Source of the DNA: Desulfobacterales bacterium
Lineage (GTDB): Bacteria > Desulfobacterota > DSM-4660 > Desulfatiglandales > B25-G16
Assembly: GCA_013375335.1 (NCBI GenBank)
Contig: JABXJZ010000030.1
Coordinates: forward strand, 1 to 10,373
Direction of reading: 5' to 3'
DNA: 10,373 nucleotides
Below the pieces are notes generated by a model that was given only the letters and a program-made list of their open reading frames with translations, did no database searches and had not been told where the DNA came from. Every line of letters begins with the position of its first letter. Positions within the stretch are counted from its first letter, which is position 1. Position numbers and translations under genes: made by a program. Positions 1-7,195 of the stretch are shown in pieces.

Positions 1-69
1 TGGCATGAGAACAAGGACGGTGAGTAATAGGCCACATATCCCACTCAGGTAAAGATGACGAAATTTCAT
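1..69 (-). CDS. 5' end of an exported or membrane-anchored protein (partial)
   Basis: An ATG at 69..67 opens a frame that stays open for 23 codons to the window edge. It is preceded by a clear Shine-Dalgarno AAGGAG (82..77, minus strand) seven bases upstream. The visible residues start M-K-F-R-H, followed by a hydrophobic run rich in L, V, I and G (about residues 8 to 22). This is the shape of a signal peptide or a single membrane anchor. A Cys at residue 12 lies inside the hydrophobic run and is not a convincing lipobox. The gene is on the same strand as the flx-hdr operon but is separated from it by about 545 bases that include a strong terminator, so it is probably a separate unit. The function cannot be told from 23 residues. 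Confidence 0.6.
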   Translation of the reverse strand, partial: MKFRHLYLSGICGLLLTVLVLMP

Positions 70-134
70 TTTGCCACTCCTTGTTTAGTCTACTATTGAG
101 GTTATCCGCTATTTAATTTATTGACTTAAAGGGG

Positions 135-219
135 TAGGTTCAATCAGGTACTTTACTCAAAAAACAAAAAACCACCCCCATTTACGAATGGGGGTGGTTT
201 ACTTTGGGTTTATTCCCCT
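135..219. repeat. Left copy of an ~85-bp repeat bracketing the operon
   Basis: This segment aligns to 10095-10180 with about 80% identity and one single-base gap. The shared part begins before the motif TTCAATCAGGTA and includes ACTCAAAAA, the hairpin with GAATGGGGGTGGTTT, and ACTTTG followed by TTATTCCC. Similarity extends well beyond the hairpin arms, so these are copies of one element rather than two unrelated terminators. It is palindromic in its core and codes for nothing visible. It could be a dispersed terminator-type repeat or a MITE-like element. Confidence 0.7.
158..200 (-). terminator. Rho-independent terminator downstream of flxA
   Basis: A perfect 14-bp stem (169-182 with 187-200; left arm AAACCACCCCCATT) closes a 4-base loop. 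On the minus strand the stem is followed at once by a T-rich tract, six T, G, six T, counting the Ts of the stem foot. On the plus strand the following bases are not T-rich, so the terminator acts on minus-strand transcripts. It lies about 415 bases past the flxA stop and is the only strong terminator between flxA and the next minus-strand gene, so it is the likely end of the operon transcript. Confidence 0.8.
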
Positions 220-614
220 CCTCTACTAGGGTAAAACACTATTCTTTCTTCTTAACTTCAATAGTATTATTAAAAAAGAATTTGCATGAAAAGCAGATAT
301 ATGGGGTAGAGGCAGTCGCCTGCCTGCTTCGGAAGTCCGTCGGCCTTCGGAATGCGGACGTCGGTAGGGAAAGCGCAGAACCTTTTTCCCAGCCTGCCCT
401 GTTGAATAATTTTCTTTGATCTCCTGTGCAATTGGCCTGCTATATTCAACAGGGTGAATTGCCTGAAAAAGATACCCATACCTTCACCCCGTGGAATAGA
501 GACATGCGGAGAGAAGAAAAAAGATATATTCAATAAGGCGAGCCCCATTCAGTGGCGGTAAATGCTTGTTCTATAGGGCAAAAAATGGCAGGTTATGTAA
601 AGGTCTCCTAAATA
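201..614. other. Noncoding stretch with structured, GC-rich patch
   Basis: No convincing gene is present. The open frames here lack ribosome sites and recognisable products. Three things can be seen. First, a small palindrome, AGGCAG-TCGC-CTGCCT, lies at 310-325. Second, a GC-rich patch at about 310-395 contains two near-repeats starting CTTCGGAA and ending GTCGG. Third, the inverted repeat described separately lies at 397-454. The patch differs in composition from the AT-rich sequence on both sides. It may be a dispersed repeat or a remnant of an inserted element, but no terminal repeats or transposase can be shown. Confidence 0.5.
397..454. repeat. 12-bp perfect inverted repeat with 34-base spacer
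   Basis: CCCTGTTGAATA at 397-408 is matched by TATTCAACAGGG at 443-454, a perfect 12-bp inverted repeat. A third, imperfect copy of the right arm (10 of 12 bases) lies at 527-538 (TATTCAATAAGG). The long spacer and the lack of a T-tract argue against a terminator. The arms could be the ends of a small element or a protein binding site. Confidence 0.6.
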
Positions 615-1460
615 TCAGTACTCCTGTGGCAACTCATTAAGCTGGGCTAAGGAAAAGACAGGGCCATCCTTGCAAGCATATTGATCGCCAATGTTACACC
701 TGCCGCAGATCCCTATTCCGCATTTCATTCTCATCTCTAAAGACATGATTATCTGCCCGGGTTTAAATCCCACCTTCTCAAGTACTGGCTGTGTGAATTT
801 GATCATAATAGGGGGGCCACAGACCAAAGCATAGGAATCCTTACTTGTTGTGATTTTCTGCTCCGTAACGGTGGGGACAAAGCCGACATTATATGGCCAG
901 GATGGATCATCGGTGGCATCTACAGTGATATGCATCTTTATATCATCTCTCTTTTCCCATTCAGCAAGTTCTTGCCTGTAGAGAAGCAGACCAGGAGATC
1001 GTGCCCCATATACAACGGTAATATCCTTAAATCTATTCCTATTTTCTGGATGGAGCATGTAGACAATACCCGATCTCAAGGTAGTAAATGCGAATCCTCC
1101 ACCGATTACTACCACATTCTTTCCCCCCATTTTTTCCCAGGGATACCAGTTACCTAATGGTCCCCTAACACCGATGATATCCCCTTCTTTCATATTGTGA
1201 AGGTATCTGGTTACCACCCCGGTCTTATTAACAGTGAACAGGAGGAATCCCTTCTCCGTTGGGGACGAAGCTAGACCGATTGGTATTTCACCCTTCCCCG
1301 CAACAGAGATCTCACAGAATTGTCCCGGCATAAAAACAAATCTTTCCTCGTCCTCCCTATTGAGGAAAGATAACTTAAAGGTCTTTAGATTCTTATCCTC
1401 GGTTTCTGTAATGATCTGTTGAATCCTCACCGGAAAAGGGAGATACGGATTATCTGTCAA
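615..1460 (-). CDS. flxA: FlxA-like FAD/NAD(P)-binding [2Fe-2S] oxidoreductase
   Basis: This is the predicted NADH-oxidising entry subunit of the Flx-Hdr complex, related to AsrB of anaerobic sulfite reductase and to the electron-transfer subunit of dihydroorotate dehydrogenase. The 281 residues show the family order. An FAD barrel comes first (PGQF near 45-48; IPIGLASSP at 59-67). A nucleotide-binding fold follows (VVVIGGGFAFTTLR near 116-129; CGPPIMI at 214-220). A C-terminal [2Fe-2S] site is formed by Cys247, Cys252, Cys255 and Cys263 (CGIGICGRC pattern). The nucleotide loop has A-F where many relatives have G-x-G-x-x-P, so the NADH versus NADPH preference is not clear. The start is TTG at 1460, supported by a perfect AAGGAGG (1472..1466) five bases upstream; no nearby ATG is as well placed. 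It is the last gene of the operon, 83 bases after flxB. The symbol is by analogy to Desulfovibrio. Confidence 0.85.
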   Translation of the reverse strand: MTDNPYLPFPVRIQQIITETEDKNLKTFKLSFLNREDEERFVFMPGQFCEISVAGKGEIPIGLASSPTEKGFLLFTVNKTGVVTRYLHNMKEGDIIGVRGPLGNWYPWEKMGGKNVVVIGGGFAFTTLRSGIVYMLHPENRNRFKDITVVYGARSPGLLLYRQELAEWEKRDDIKMHITVDATDDPSWPYNVGFVPTVTEQKITTSKDSYALVCGPPIMIKFTQPVLEKVGFKPGQIIMSLEMRMKCGIGICGRCNIGDQYACKDGPVFSLAQLNELPQEY

Positions 1461-1465
1461 CTGAG

Positions 1466-1472
1466 CCTCCTT
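1466..1472 (-). promoter_or_regulatory. Strong Shine-Dalgarno site deciding the TTG start of flxA
   Basis: AAGGAGG on the minus strand, five bases before the TTG at 1460..1458. It complements the 16S rRNA 3' end fully and is the main reason for accepting a TTG start. Such a strong site may compensate for the weak start codon and the 83-base gap after flxB. Confidence 0.75.
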
Positions 1473-1543
1473 ATTATTTAAGGTAGGCAGTATGCATTAG
1501 GGACTATACACTGTTTTTCTGCTTACTCCATACTTCTTGCTAT

Positions 1544-2581
1544 TCATAACTCATTCATAAGGTTAAAGACCTCTCGTATATCAATATTCACAGGACAATG
1601 TTTAACACACCTTCCACATCCAACACAGGCAACACCATTACTGTATTTGTCCACGTAGTATTTTAGTTTATGCATGAATCGCTGCCTGATCCTCTGCACC
1701 TTTTGAGCCCTCGGGTTATGCCCGGAGGCATGGAGGGTAAAAAGTGGAAACATGCAGCTGTCCCAGTTTCTGATCCTATCCCCCTCTCCTCTTATCACCT
1801 CATCTTGTATATCAAAACACCAGCAGGTGGGGCACAAAAAGGTACACGTACCACAATTTATGCAGGCAAAGGCAACATCATCCCAGAAGGGGGCATCAAA
1901 AAGGTCATTAACATTCTTTTCCCTTAGTTTATCTGTGGGTACATGACTGCTTATCTTCTTCTCAGCTTTTGTCTTCACCTCATCCGCCGACTTCTTCAAC
2001 CCACTGTCTGCATCCGTATCCATTCCTCCCAACTGTAAGAGTCTTTCACCTTTCTCTGTAAGGGTCCTTGCTAGAAGGCATTCCCCGAGATCAAAAAGGA
2101 GAATATCCAGACCCTCCTCATTGAAAGGTCCACAGCCAACAGAGGTGCAAAAACAGGCACTGCAGGGTTGACTACAACCGAGGCCTATGAGGGTCATTGA
2201 CTCACGGCGCTTGACCCACCATGGATCTTTAAACTCCGGGTTGTCAAAGTTTACTTGCAACAGTCTCAAGGCCTTGGCATCACATGGCCTAACACCTGCT
2301 ATTATTCTCGGTGGGTAATCCTTTGGAGACTCTTTTACAATATGTGCATCTTCGCTCTTCTCATCAAGGGTGAATTCAAACATCCTCTCTGATTGAGGAA
2401 GGACTAAGGGTTTTGGTGAAAGACGGGTATTGGTGAAGCTGAGGTCTACCTTTTCTTCGTCCATCAAGGGCTTAAAGCTATAAAAATCATTTTCCTTTAC
2501 GGGCACAAAGACCTCATAGGTCCTTTTCAAGGCCCTTAAGACATCCTGAAGTTCCGCTTTTTTAAGTATCTTATCACCCAT
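1544..2581 (-). CDS. flxB: FlxB-like 4Fe-4S dicluster protein (AsrA-type)
   Basis: This is a predicted electron-transfer subunit between FlxA and the rest of the complex, similar to subunit A of anaerobic sulfite reductase. It has 345 residues. The N-terminal half holds a GVRPCDAKAL motif (Cys100) and a Cys-rich patch CSQPCSACFC with a further C-G-P (Cys136, 140, 143, 145, 150), typical of AsrA-like proteins. The C-terminal half carries two [4Fe-4S] motifs. The first is Cys240, 243, 246, 250, extended by C-x-C at 253 and 255. The second is Cys319, 322, 325, 329. No signal peptide or membrane segment is visible, so it should be cytoplasmic. The start ATG lies 8 bases after the flxC stop, with AGGT as a modest ribosome site, so translation is probably coupled. 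Which of this gene and its neighbour corresponds to Desulfovibrio FlxB and which to FlxC is partly assumed from gene order. Confidence 0.8.
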   Translation of the reverse strand: MGDKILKKAELQDVLRALKRTYEVFVPVKENDFYSFKPLMDEEKVDLSFTNTRLSPKPLVLPQSERMFEFTLDEKSEDAHIVKESPKDYPPRIIAGVRPCDAKALRLLQVNFDNPEFKDPWWVKRRESMTLIGLGCSQPCSACFCTSVGCGPFNEEGLDILLFDLGECLLARTLTEKGERLLQLGGMDTDADSGLKKSADEVKTKAEKKISSHVPTDKLREKNVNDLFDAPFWDDVAFACINCGTCTFLCPTCWCFDIQDEVIRGEGDRIRNWDSCMFPLFTLHASGHNPRAQKVQRIRQRFMHKLKYYVDKYSNGVACVGCGRCVKHCPVNIDIREVFNLMNEL

Positions 2582-2589
2582 CGGTGATC

Positions 2590-3540
2590 TTACCTGATAA
2601 ACGCCTCATAATCGTCCGGTCTGTAGGTATCAAGGGGCGGCCTTTCTTCTGCACTCAATCCAGCCTCATGGCCATAAAGATCAAGGGCATCCTTATTCAA
2701 CTTTCTGGTAAAGGACCTGACTTTTATATCCACCGGACAGGCCTGCTCGCATGCACCACAGTCTGTGCAGCGACCTGCACAGTGGTATGCCCTCAGGATA
2801 TGAAACGTCATGGTATCAGTGGGGTCAATACTCTTTCCTACCCATTGCGGGTCTGATTCATCTACAAAACAGGTAGGACAGTAACAGAGGGGACAGGCAT
2901 TCCGGCAGGCATAGCAGCGGGTACAGTCCCTGATGAGATTTGAAAAGAATTGCCACTTTTCCTCCGACCCCATCGCCTCTATATCTCTTACATCATCATA
3001 AGGGTCAGGGTCCTTTCTTTCTTCTACCAAATCCCCTGCCAAGGCGTCATAGATTACCGGGTTCCGGTGCATACACCGAATGCAGTTATCTTGCAAGTAA
3101 TCGCCCTTTTTCAGGGTATGCTCAAAACCCTCTCCTCTGACTATGATTTCCCGATCCGATTCAGTGACCTCTCTCACCTCTTTACCACACAAAAAGGAGA
3201 GTATCTTTCTTCTATCAACCATCCCCTTACACGGAACCCCAATTATGTAAAGCTGTTCTCTTTTTATCTGATTTTCCACGATGTGTACTGCAATGTTCCT
3301 TAAGTCGCAACCTTTGGCGATTATCCCTATTTTCTCTTCTCTTTTAGGGAGATAATTGGCAAGGTTGATAAAGCAGAAACTATCCCAGTATAATTGGTCT
3401 GTTTCCGCTGCATCCCTTATCAAGACCGGCTCTGTTGTCATGGGGAGTGTCCCCTTTTTAAAACCGATAAGCAGATCTACCGTCTCTTCCTCTAAGATCC
3501 TTTTGGCTATCGCTCCTATCCTATCTATATACCCCACCAT
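2590..3540 (-). CDS. flxC: FlxC-like iron-sulfur subunit with FrhB/FdhB-like N-terminal region
   Basis: A predicted cytoplasmic electron-transfer subunit of 316 residues. The N-terminal half has a GCDLRNIAVHIVE segment (77-89) and a GVPCKG segment (101-106), reminiscent of the beta-subunit family of F420-dependent hydrogenases and formate dehydrogenases. It also has Cys153 and Cys156. The C-terminal half has a [4Fe-4S] motif at Cys206, 209, 212, 216, extended by Cys219, 221 and 224 (C-P-L-C-Y-C-P-T-C). A second [4Fe-4S] motif lies at Cys258, 261, 264, 268. The two-motif half looks like that of the neighbouring flxB, so the pair is probably paralogous. The start ATG overlaps the flxD stop in TGATG, implying translational coupling and a fixed ratio with the selenoprotein FlxD. 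The symbol is assigned by position. Confidence 0.75.
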   Translation of the reverse strand: MVGYIDRIGAIAKRILEEETVDLLIGFKKGTLPMTTEPVLIRDAAETDQLYWDSFCFINLANYLPKREEKIGIIAKGCDLRNIAVHIVENQIKREQLYIIGVPCKGMVDRRKILSFLCGKEVREVTESDREIIVRGEGFEHTLKKGDYLQDNCIRCMHRNPVIYDALAGDLVEERKDPDPYDDVRDIEAMGSEEKWQFFSNLIRDCTRCYACRNACPLCYCPTCFVDESDPQWVGKSIDPTDTMTFHILRAYHCAGRCTDCGACEQACPVDIKVRSFTRKLNKDALDLYGHEAGLSAEERPPLDTYRPDDYEAFIR

Positions 3541-3971
3541 CAGACCACCCTAGCCCTTCCCTTAACAAGCTTCCTTATTGGGCCTACTTCCCTTACCGTT
3601 TCAACTACCTCTTTTGCTACCTCTGCAAACTTTCCAGCCTCTGACGATGATATCCACGAGAAAAGCAACCTTTCTGGTTTTATCCCTATATGTTCTAATA
3701 GATTGTTTAACAGAGCGAATTTCCGTCTGGCGTAGTAATTACCTTCCAGGTAATGGCACTCTCCCGGGTGTCACCCCGAAACCCATACACCATCAGAGCC
3801 ATGCATAAGGGCCGATAGAATAAACTTTGGACTGACCCTTGCAGAGCATGGCACCCTGATGGGCCTTATGTTTGGGGGATACTGGATCCTATTGATTCCG
3901 GCCAAATCAGCAGCGGCATAGCTACACCAGCTACAAAGAAAGGCTGTAATCTTTGGTTCCCAATCGTTCAT
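3540..3971 (-). CDS. flxD: FlxD/MvhD-type linker subunit, selenoprotein (Sec67)
   Basis: This is the [2Fe-2S] protein that carries electrons from the Flx (or a hydrogenase) module into HdrA. The full frame is 143 residues when the TGA at 3773..3771 is read as selenocysteine. Before the TGA are the family hallmarks: ITAFLCSWCSYAAADLAG (Cys13, Cys16), IQYPPNIRPIRV, and Cys42. Across it reads G-U67-H-P-G-E-C72-H-Y, where relatives have G-C-H-P-G-D-C-H-Y. After it come EGNYYARRK, an LLFSWISSSE segment and a normal C-terminus. The total length is typical of MvhD. Methanococcal VhuD is a known selenoprotein of the same family. A SECIS-like hairpin follows (3738-3754). The start ATG has GCGGA as a ribosome site, 165 bases after the hdrA stop. 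That gap holds only AT-rich sequence, a tandem CCGTTGT pair (4059-4072) and possibly a weak promoter. The stop overlaps the flxC start. Confidence 0.88.
3738..3754 (-). promoter_or_regulatory. Candidate bacterial SECIS hairpin of flxD
   Basis: On the mRNA, AUUACC and GGUAAU form a perfect 6-bp stem around the loop UGGAA. The loop starts 22 bases after the UGA and has G as its second base. This agrees with the general bacterial SECIS description: hairpin inside the reading frame, loop about 16-37 bases after UGA, and G near the start of the loop. It codes for the conserved Y-L-E-G-N segment, so it satisfies both coding and structure. Confidence 0.75.
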
Positions 3972-4136
3972 GTTATTCCGCTATTTGAGTTTGTTGGGGT
4001 AAGACCCTATGAAATCTATTTATAAGAGAATTGTTAGAATAATAAATATGTCAGTGGCCCGTTGTCCGTTGTTTAAATGAATAAAATGGTTGAGTGATTT
4101 GGTTTTTGCTACTGAACAACTCAACAACTGAACTAG

Positions 4137-7100
4137 TCAACCAATCATAGCCATAATCTGACCCTCATCAAACCCGTTGAGATGTATGGCACCTGATCTG
4201 CAAGAGGCCACACACAGACCGCAACCCTTGCAAAGCACCGGGTTGATCTCTGCCTTTCCTGTTTTTTCATCGAATCCAGGGGCCTTATATGGACAGATGG
4301 CTACACAGACACCGCAGCTGCTGCAGTAATCTGTATTTACCAGAGCCACCACTCCGCTACTATGAATGGTCCCCTGTGCAAGCAAGGTCACGGCCCTTGA
4401 TGCGGCTGCCTGGGCCTGGGCAATTGACTCGTCAATGGACTTTGGGGAATGGGCAAGACCGCATAAAAACACACCATCTGTTGCGAAATCAACGGGCCTG
4501 AGTTTTACATGGGCCTCAACAAAGAAACCATCCTCATTTAAGGGTATCTTGAAGAGCCGGGCTAAGGGATCCTCATCACTACGTACTATGGCAGATGCAA
4601 GAATCAGTAGATCAGGCCTGACCTGTATTTCTTGCTTTAGGGTATAATCGGTAAAGCTAACGTCGAGCCCTCCGCTGATCTTCTCCACCCTTAATTCCTT
4701 TTCGTTATCGAACCTAATAAAGACTACCCCCTTTTCCCGTGCCTTTCTGTAAAGATTCTCCCTCAGCCCATATGTCCTCATATCCCGGTAGAGGATAAAG
4801 ACTCGCATATCTGGGTTCATCTGTTTTAATGTGAGGGCGCTTGCAACTGAGTGGGTACAGCATACCCTTGAACAGTAGGGTCTCTCTGGTATCCGGGAGC
4901 CAACACACTGGATAAACACACAGGTACCCACATCCTTTAACCGTTTGTCTTTTTCTATAAACAGTTTATCTAGCTCCAAGGCGGTCACGACCCGGGGATC
5001 TTTCCCATAGAGATACTCATCAGGCTTGAGTTCCTGTGCACCGGTCGCAATAATTGTGACCCCGTGGGTGAGGTGCTCCTCTGCCTTTCCATCAATTTCG
5101 ATAGTGGTGGTAAAGTTTCCCACAAAGCCCTCTACCTCCTTGATCTCTGCCTTCAGGTGGGTCGTAATGCGCTTATCTGATTGAATAGAAGCAATGAGGA
5201 CACGGGTATTTTCCTGGATATCCTCTCCCTTCCAGGTTTTATAGAGATTCAACGCATTTCCCCCCAACCGGTCACTTCTCTCAATGAGGTAGGTGTGGTA
5301 GCCCTGCTCTGCAAGGTTCAGGGCCGCAGCCATCCCAGCGACCCCACCACCGATCACCAGGGCAGCCTGAGAAATCTCCAGCTCAGCCTCGGATAATGGC
5401 TCAAGTAAGGCCACCTTGGTAGCAGCCATCCTGACCAAATCCTTTGCCTTTTCCGTTGCCTCCTGAGGAGAGTCAGCGTGGACCCAGGAGCACTGATTCC
5501 TAATATTTGCCATCTCGAAGAGGTATCTGTTGATCCCTGCATTTCTTACTGTTTCCTGAAACAGGGCCTCGTGCGTCTGGGGTGTGCAGGATGCAACAAC
5601 GACCCGGTTTAAGTTATGCTCCTGTACCACCTTGGTGATAGTCTCCTGGGTGTCCTGGGAGCAGCTAAAGAGGTTCTCATCCACATACTCAACAAAGGGC
5701 AGGCTCTTTGCGTAGTTGGCAACCGATGGAACATCCACCACACCTGCTATATTGATACCACACTGGCAGACAAAGACCCCGATCCGTGGTCGCTCACCCT
5801 TTATCTCTATTTCTGGTATCTCCGGGGGGAGCTCCTTTTTCCTTGAGAGGGTAAATCGGGCCTCTGATAGAAGGGCACCTGCTCTTGCAGCAGCGGCACT
5901 GGCATCGGTGACAGATGAAGGAATATCCTTGGGGGAGTGAAAACAGCCGGAGACAAAGATGCCACCCTTTGAGCTCTGAACAGGATAAAAGCTGCTGGTT
6001 TCCAGAAAATTATAGGAGTCGAGATCAATACCTATTCTTCTGGCAAGGTCTCCCAATTTCGTTGGCACAGAGAAACCCACAGACAGGACTACCATATCAA
6101 ATTCTTCCTCAGCCCTTCTTCCCCCTTCGTCCGTATACCGTATGAGAAGATCTCCAGAACCATCGATCTCGGCTATGTTCGTGATCTTTGATTTGATGAA
6201 ACGCACCCCTTCCTTATCCTTGGCCCGGTTATAATATCTTTCAAAATCTTTACCTGAGGTCCTGACATCAATATAGAATATGGCCGCATCAAGGGCTCCC
6301 TTCTTATGATCCTTGGCCACCATGGCCTCTTTTATGGCATGGGTGCAGCACACTGCCGAACAGTAAGGATGGGCACTAGTATGCACATCCCTTGAGCCTA
6401 TACATTGAAGCCATGCAATCTTCTCAGGCTCTTTTTTATCAGAAGGCCTGATCAGGTGCCCCCGGTAAGGGCCAGAGGCAGAGAGTATTCTCTCGAATTC
6501 GAGACTGGTCACAATGTTAGGTGATCTATTATATCCATGGGTATCGTGCATAGCTGGATCAAATGTCTCAAATCCGGGGCAAAGAATGATTGAACCCACA
6601 TGAAGGGTTAGCTCTTTTTCGTTTTCCTCGAAGTTGATCGCCCCACTTGGACAGAACTTTTCACAGGCCTTGCATCTACCTTTCTGAAAATAGATACAAT
6701 CTTGGGCATCAATGGCATATTTAAGGGGGACCGCCTGTGGATATTGCACGTATATTGCCTTTCTCTTATCAAGTCCTCGGTTGTATTCATCGGCAACCTT
6801 TCTGGGGCATTTTTCAGCACATAATCCACAGGCAATACACTTATCTAGATCAACATACCGGGGGTATTGGATAAGTTTAACCTCGAAGTTTCCCTCATCT
6901 CCCTTTAAGCTCTCCACCTCTGAGAGGGTAAGCAACTCAATATTGATGTGCCGGCCGACCTCGACCAGTTTGGGCGAGATAATTCACATGGCACAGTCAT
7001 TGGTGGGGAAGGTCTTATCCAGCTGGGACATAACACCGCCTATGGATGAGGAGCTCTCAACAAGATAGACATAGTAGCCAGAGCCGGCCAGATCCAGGGC

Positions 7101-7163
7101 GGTCTGCATCCCAGCGATACCACCACCTACCACCATCACTGATCCAATCTTATCCTTTGCCAT
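4137..7163 (-). CDS. hdrA: HdrA-like electron-bifurcating flavoprotein, double-length selenoprotein (Sec60)
   Basis: Central flavin subunit of the Hdr complex, 1008 residues if the TGA at 6986..6984 is read as selenocysteine (canonical HdrA is about 650). Module 1 has an FAD motif GGGIAG (13-18), TFPTNDCAMU (Cys57-x-x-Sec60), two ferredoxin motifs (Cys109/112/115/119 and 156/164/167/171), and an HdrA-type cluster site (Cys254, 268, 272, 273). Module 2 has an HdrA N-terminal domain (VCQCG 465-469; Cys501, 526, 558), a second GGGVAG (about 605-610), a second cluster site (Cys753, 764, 768, 769), and a C-terminal two-cluster ferredoxin (Cys947-957 and 978-988). The start ATG at 7163 follows AGGAAAAGAG. 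Without readthrough, translation could begin only after the TGA and would lose half of the first Rossmann fold. The family supports Sec here: methanococcal HdrA has Sec at this position. The protein is cytoplasmic. The gene lies 32 bases after hdrB. Confidence 0.9.
6951..6968 (-). promoter_or_regulatory. Candidate bacterial SECIS hairpin of hdrA
   Basis: On the mRNA, CUGGUC pairs with GGCCGG (four Watson-Crick pairs and two G-U) around the six-base loop GAGGUC. The loop begins 21 bases after the UGA, starts with G and contains GGUC, much like the apical loop of the E. coli fdhF SECIS. A competing hairpin at 6958-6980 (AUCUCG with CGAGGU, 11-base loop) is also possible. I prefer the first because its loop fits the bacterial rule better. 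Confidence 0.6.
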
Positions 7164-7195
7164 CTCTTTTCCTGTCTTTCATAGCTTAAGGTAAT

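Noticed and set aside
270..548. 92-codon minus-strand open frame
   Set aside because: No ribosome site before its ATG, and it runs through the inverted repeat and GC-rich patch. The peptide shows no domain and looks like translated repeat.
1544..1546. UGA stop codons of flxA, flxB, hdrA and hdrC as further selenocysteine sites
   Set aside because: Each protein is already full length at its UGA, and the sequence beyond soon meets another stop without family similarity.
3578..3808. 76-codon plus-strand open frame filling the apparent gap after the short flxD frame
   Set aside because: It lies antisense to the second half of flxD, which is explained by UGA readthrough with clear family motifs.
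4059..4072. Tandem CCGTTGT CCGTTGT as a CRISPR-like or regulatory array
   Set aside because: Only two 7-base units, with no spacers; too short for any claim beyond a minor tandem repeat.
6984..6986. hdrA as a pseudogene broken by a nonsense mutation
   Set aside because: The same kind of in-frame UGA occurs in the neighbouring flxD at a known Sec site, both are followed by SECIS-like hairpins, and the rest of both frames is intact.
6712..7068. 118-codon plus-strand open frame opposite the start of hdrA
   Set aside because: Antisense shadow of hdrA; no ribosome site and no recognisable motif.
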